From the NCBI GenBank assembly GCA_020081605.1, contig JAHREC010000018.1, forward strand, positions 2,790,001 through 2,854,000: a stretch of DNA of 64,000 bases. The letters run 5' to 3'. The stretch's first letter is position 1. Every line of letters starts with the position of its first letter. Position numbers and translations under genes: made by a program. The notes beneath the pieces are model-generated. The model saw only the letters and a list, made by a program, of their open reading frames with translations, ran no database searches and was not told the origin of the DNA. This DNA is from Albifimbria verrucaria (Eukaryota > Ascomycota > Sordariomycetes > Hypocreales > Stachybotryaceae). This document shows, in pieces, positions 59,591 to 64,000 of the stretch.

Positions 59591-62500
59591 ATGCCGGACA
59601 ACCAGGATAACCAGGCACAGCCGTCGTCTTCAAGACAGGACGGACAGGCCCCAGGGGAACCGTAGAGGGCGCGGTGGCCGCAACCGTGGCCGTGGAGGGG
59701 CGGCAGCAGGAAAGGATCGAAAGCCCTCGTCTCAGCCTTCTCAACAACCTGAGCAGCCTCAGCAATCTCAATCTCAATCACAAAGCACACCCTCACAGCC
59801 GGCACCGGCAGAATCAACTGCCGAGTCATCACGTTCGAATCGTGGTGGACGGGGCCGACGGTCTCATCAAAACAGCAACCGGGGTGGCGCCCGCGGCGGC
59901 GCAAGGCCAGCCAGGCCCAGGACGGCTGGTGGTAGGGCATTCGGAGGACATCTTACATCGACAGCAGCGGAAGATGGCTCTTCGCCGAACCCCAACCTGA
60001 GCGGAGATGCTCCGGAGTTTGTCCCTGGGCAGCCTCACGCCGTTCGAAGGTAAATTCTCATCGAAACGTTGTAGATTAAACTCGGGCACTGGCTAACATA
60101 CATACAGCACTCCAGAAGCTAAACCACATGTCCAGGCACGCCCTAAGCTGCCGAAATCCACAGCAGAAGACCTAGGAACCAGGATTCACGAAGATATTGA
60201 TCATTTTAACTACGAATGCGCCATCTGCACCGATGACGTTCTCCGTACTTCCAGCATATGGTCATGCAACATCTGTTGGACCGTTGTTCATCTCAGATGT
60301 GTGAAAAGGTGGTATATGAAGACTCCTCAGCCATCGGAACCCCAGGCCGAGATGACCTGGCGTTGTCCCGGTTGCAACTCCAAACTCACCGAGGAACCAG
60401 GTTCCTATCACTGCTGGTGTGGCAAAGACATCAACCCTCGCCAGCAAGCAAGGCGCTCCCCTCACTCGTGCGGTCAGACTTGCTCAAAACCGAGAGGCAC
60501 CTGTCCTCACCCTTGTTCGCTCCAATGTCACGCTGGACCCTGTCCGCCCTGTGACCTGACGGGACCCATCCAGTCTTGTTTCTGCGGCAAGAATACTTCT
60601 CAAAAGCTTTGCCGAGAGACGGATTACGAAAATGGCTGGAGCTGCCAGGAGCCTTGTGAGGATTTGATGCCTTGTGGTGAACACTTGTGCGAGAAGCTTT
60701 GCCACCCGGGTCTTTGTGGCGACTGTACGGTGGTGGTTGATGCCAAATGCTACTGTGGCCGTCTCGAGAAGCAGGTACCGTGCTTTGAGCGTGAAGACCC
60801 TGAGCAATCGTTTAGCACTAAGGACAACGAATGGTTCGAGGCTTCTCTTAACTGTGGCAATGTTTGCGAGCGCGAATTTGACTGCGGACATCACAAGTGC
60901 ACACAGACGTGCCACCCTCAAGATGAACAGCCGGCCCATTGTCCATTTTCACCGGACATGGTCTTGAATTGCCCATGTGGCAAGACGCCTCTCGACGAAC
61001 TTCTCGAACACCAGAGAGAATCATGTCAGGACGCTATTCCCCACTGCGACAAGCCTTGCGAGAAGCCGCTTCCATGTGGCCATCTCTGCAAGGCGAAATG
61101 TCATGTCGGTGACTGTGGATTTTGTTACGAAATGATCGATATTACTTGTAGGTGCGGGCGAACTTCTACCAGATCCGTTTGTCATCAGGGCGACCTCCAG
61201 CATCCATTGTGCATGAGGACGTGTCAGGCGAATCTGAGCTGCGGTAGGCACAAGTGTGGAGAGCACTGCTGCCCTGGAGAGAAGAAAGCGGCAGAAAGGT
61301 TAAAGAGGAAGAACAGATCTTCTGAACAAGCCGTGCCTATCGAAGCGGAGCACATCTGCATCAAGACGTGTGGACGGCCACTGAAATGTGGTAGTCACAA
61401 CTGTCAGCAGATGTGCCACCGAGGACCCTGCGGAAGCTGTCCTGAGGCCATATTCCATGAGATTAGTTGCGATTGTGGCAGGACGGTTCTGCAACCACCA
61501 CAGCCATGTGGCACTCGCCCACCCGAGTGCCGCTTCGACTGCCAGCGACGACCTAGCTGTGGTCATCCGGCTGTTAGTCATAACTGTCACTCGGATGACA
61601 TTGCCTGCCCCAAGTGCCCATTCTTGGTGGACAAGTGGTGTGCGTGTGGGAAAGAGAAGCTGCACAGTCAGCCGTGCCATCTCCAGGAACCCCGTTGTGG
61701 CCGTCCTTGTGGCAAGATGCTGAAGTGTGGCTTGCATAAGTGCAAGAAGCTGTGCCACCGAGATGGTGATTGCGAGGATGCGGCAACCTCTAGTGGACAT
61801 TGTTCTCAAACTTGCGGAAAGACGAAGCTCTTCTGCGATCACCCCTGTCAAAAGGGTGCCATGGCCAGACTCGTAAGTCCACTCATTTATCTTCAGCGAA
61901 TGCCCCAGCTAACGAGTTAACAGCTTGCAACGAGTCGACCTCTTGCACCGGCAAGGTCACGATCTCTTGCCCTTGTGGATTGCGAAAGCAGGAAGTCAAG
62001 TGCCTCGCCAGCAGCTCCAACCCGACTCCATCTTATCCTGAAATGAAGTGTGATGATGAGTGCCTCCGCCTTGACCGAAATCGCCGTCTCGCCGCTGCAC
62101 TGAATATCGATCCGTCTGCGCATGTCAACGACCACGTTCCTTACTCTGATGAAACTCTGAGCTTCTTCCAGGACAACCAGGCTTGGGCTGAGACGCAGGA
62201 GCGGGAGTTCCGCGTGTTTGCGAGCACCCTAGCGAGGTCAGGCTACGATACAAGCCTATGCCTAGCCACCAGCGCGAGTTCCTCCACCTCCTTGCCAAAG
62301 ACTTTGGGTTGGAGAGCAGGAGTGAGGAGCCGGAACCGCAGCGCTACGTGGTAGTTTACAAGGGCTCACGGTTTGTGTCTGCACCGAGCAAGACACTTGC
62401 GCAATGTGTTAAGATTCGAGCTAAGCAGGCGGCTGAAGCTGCTGCGGCTGCGGAAGCTTCCAGGCCACCCAGTCCCCGGCAATTGTTGTCGACCCATACA

Positions 62501-62990
62501 ACGCTTACTTGCTCATCTCCCTCGATTCGGACTTACTGCTGAAGAGATCACAGCTGCATTGCAAGCAGATCTCTCCAGCCAGCCATCAATCCGTTTCAAG
62601 ATCGATTTCCTCCCGACTACTGACGAGGTTCTCATCCGTGCCACAACCAACTACTCCGCATTCCTCACACCCTCGGCCTTGGAACAGGCCCTGGCAACTT
62701 TGAAATCCCGACTAGCTATTACAGTCAGCAAGAATAAGCTTGCCGGTGCCATCTTGCTCTGCCATGTGGACGACAACAACGAGATATCTCGTAAAGAAAA
62801 CCTAGTCCAGAACAGCACCTCCGGCTGGAGCGCGGTTGCTGGACGAGCAGCTTCTCGGAAGCCCTCGCCAATGTCTGAAGATGGGGCCGCCAAGGCTCCA
62901 GGCAGAAAGCTCCTGGGCCTGAAGAAGAAGAAGGTTGAAAAGGAGAAGGAGAGTACTTGGTCAGCTCTCAGTGGCGATGTTGAATGCTGA
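59591..62990 (+). CDS. fap1: NFX1/FAP1-type zinc-finger protein with RING-like, NFX1 and R3H domains
   Basis: Exons are 59591..60049, 60108..61872 and 61924..62990; introns are 58 bp (GTAAAT..TACAG) and 51 bp (GTAAGT..AACAG), both with GCTAAC branches. After a Gln/Ser/Arg/Gly-rich head (GGRNRGRGG) comes a RING/PHD-like finger (YECAICTDDVLRTSSIWSCN...WRCPGCNSKL). Then come many NFX1 fingers (CGQTCSKPRGTCPHPCSLQC, CGEHLCEKLCHPGLCGDC, CGLHKCKKLCHRDGDC), and an R3H single-strand nucleic-acid domain (REFRVFASDP...MPSHQREFLHLLAKDFGLES). The conserved C-terminal block ends WSALSGDVEC. Human NFX1 is a transcription and RNA regulator; yeast Fap1 binds FKBP12 and modulates rapamycin response. About six missing bases (two near 59658, then near 61852, 62232, 62487 and 62520) give, when allowed for, about 1,098 residues. 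Confidence 0.92.
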
Positions 62991-63866
62991 GGCTGGCGGT
63001 AATGTGTTGTAGAGTGACAATTGCATTTGAATGCTGGGCTGGTTTCTCACTTAGGCACTTATGGTACATATACTCACATAGATGAGATAATAAACAACAT
63101 GGTCAAATACATCGTATATGTTACTCAAGCAATTCGTTCGTTGTGTCTCCACTAATGCCTCAAAGATCCGTAATGTTTGTCCGTAAGTCATAACCTCCTG
63201 CGAACATTGCGGTGAATACACCTTTCATGATACGCGGTATGCTTCGACACAAAGTCTTTCATACCGTATTATCGATTGTGTTGTTAACCAGGGTCTTGAT
63301 CTAAACGAATCAGTTTAATTCCGAGATTCAACACAGGTAGGATATCGAGAAGCAATATACAGCTGACATTGAGGAGTCGGTTCAATTCGATATGTAGAGG
63401 GAGAACGGTTAATATACAATACTCCTGAAAGGAGAACCGAAAGATACCGTTTGATCAGAATGAAAACTCCACAGGGCTTCATTACGAAGTTGCGATCTCA
63501 AATGTAAACATGAATTTCTTCAACAGCTCCTGTAGCCGCAATACCACAAAGGAACTGTTCAACACAGGTCACTATCACATTGGGGAGCTCTCACAGTTCT
63601 GGTCATGCTACAAATCACATTCTTCCACAAGGAGGTTGTTCAACGTTCGGCTTTATGTGCTTCTATGTGCGCCGTAGCTATTCATAAACATGTGGCAGGT
63701 TTCTTTAGACCCGCCGTTGCATCAAGTATTCATATCATGTGGGGTATCAATCATACTGGAGGAGCTCTCTACAGTATATGCAGTTCCTTCCCTGTCAGAC
63801 CCAAGCTTCAATATCGTGTCAGTGCTGTGTCACAGCATCCTCGATGTGCAATACATCGCCATCGCC
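62991..63866. other. Intergenic region between converging genes
   Basis: 3' flanks of the FAP1-like gene (plus) and the Bem46-like gene (minus). AT-rich with no gene; a 93-codon plus-strand ORF at 63605-63886 overlaps the end of the minus-strand gene and is rejected. Confidence 0.55.
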
Positions 63867-64000
63867 TCACAAACGCTCCTTCTTGAGAGCATGGTCGTTA
63901 GTGACATCGGCGATGAAGTCCGTGATGGACTCGAAGTAGCCCTCCTCTATGACACTGGAGTTGTGGTCACCACCAGGCAAGGGCTTCCACCGCTTGTCAG
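63867..64000 (-). CDS. C-terminal end of a Bem46-like alpha/beta hydrolase (partial)
   Basis: Only the last 44 codons are inside the window. They read DKRWKPLPGGDHNSSVIEEG then YFESITDFIADVTNDHALKK and end KERL at TGA 63867. The GDHN..VIEEGYFESI pattern is the end of the Bem46/ABHD13-type alpha/beta hydrolase fold, with the catalytic-type His in GDHN. In fungi Bem46 proteins affect polar growth and tryptophan/auxin metabolism. The body of the gene lies beyond 64000, so the catalytic Ser cannot be checked here. Confidence 0.65.
   Translation of the reverse strand, partial: DKRWKPLPGGDHNSSVIEEGYFESITDFIADVTNDHALKKERL

Noticed and set aside
59674..60000. Alternative 108-codon ORF at the start of the FAP1-like gene
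   Set aside because: The overlapping frame with GGRNRGRGG and a clean splice into the RING-like exon is clearly the coding one.
63605..63886. 93-codon plus-strand ORF near the right edge
   Set aside because: It overlaps the end of the minus-strand Bem46-like gene and has no protein-like pattern.

Overview
The window is nuclear DNA of a filamentous ascomycete, most likely a sordariomycete (inferred). The signs are short GT..AG introns (about 50-160 bp) with CTAAC/CTGAC-type branch sites, CT-rich promoter stretches, a Zn2Cys6 regulator, WSC-domain and RCR-type proteins, and a cytosolic-type pyruvate carboxylase. Genes are mostly single and well spaced; there is no operon structure, rRNA, convincing tRNA or CRISPR array.

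Layout: (1) 0-11 kb: the 3' part of a Pro/Ser-rich protein ending in a CaaX box, a Cys-rich single-pass membrane protein, a doubtful small gene, and a Zn2Cys6 regulator resembling the PRO1/ADV-1 family, followed by about 8 kb with no gene. (2) 18.7-34 kb: a SAM-PH protein, a superoxide-dismutase-like mitoribosomal protein, a STIMATE/YPL162C-type vacuolar membrane protein, a Cys-cluster membrane protein, an RCR-like protein and a small conserved coiled protein. (3) 35-38 kb: an AT-rich island with one small Cys-rich basic protein. (4) 38-49 kb: pyruvate carboxylase with 14 exons, then the mitochondrial pyruvate carrier subunit MPC1. Both act on pyruvate. (5) 49.7-51.4 kb: a decayed endonuclease relic in AT-rich DNA. 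(6) 51.4-55 kb: a secreted five-WSC glyoxal/galactose-oxidase-like protein. (7) 59.6-64 kb: an NFX1/FAP1-type zinc-finger protein and the end of a Bem46-like hydrolase.

The main discovery candidate is intron 12 of pyruvate carboxylase (39475..41127, 1653 bp). It has ordinary spliceosomal borders (GTACGT..TTTAG) but carries an intact 383-codon ORF on the sense strand, encoding a GIY-YIG nuclease domain followed by two C2H2 zinc fingers. The intron splits a highly conserved coding site in the carboxyltransferase domain. It lies 5 nt from a normal 51-bp intron, so the exon between the two is only 5 nt. A diverged, stop-riddled relative lies at about 49.73-50.80 kb. Together these suggest a family of nuclear homing endonucleases, at least one member of which sits inside a spliceosomal intron.

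A caution about the sequence: most multi-exon genes have apparent frameshifts. Where I could trace them they behave as missing bases, typically one base lost from a run of identical bases, often C or G. In pyruvate carboxylase three such corrections give exactly 1192 codons plus stop, the length I remember for the Aspergillus niger enzyme. I therefore read these breaks as assembly or sequencing deletions, not pseudogenes.
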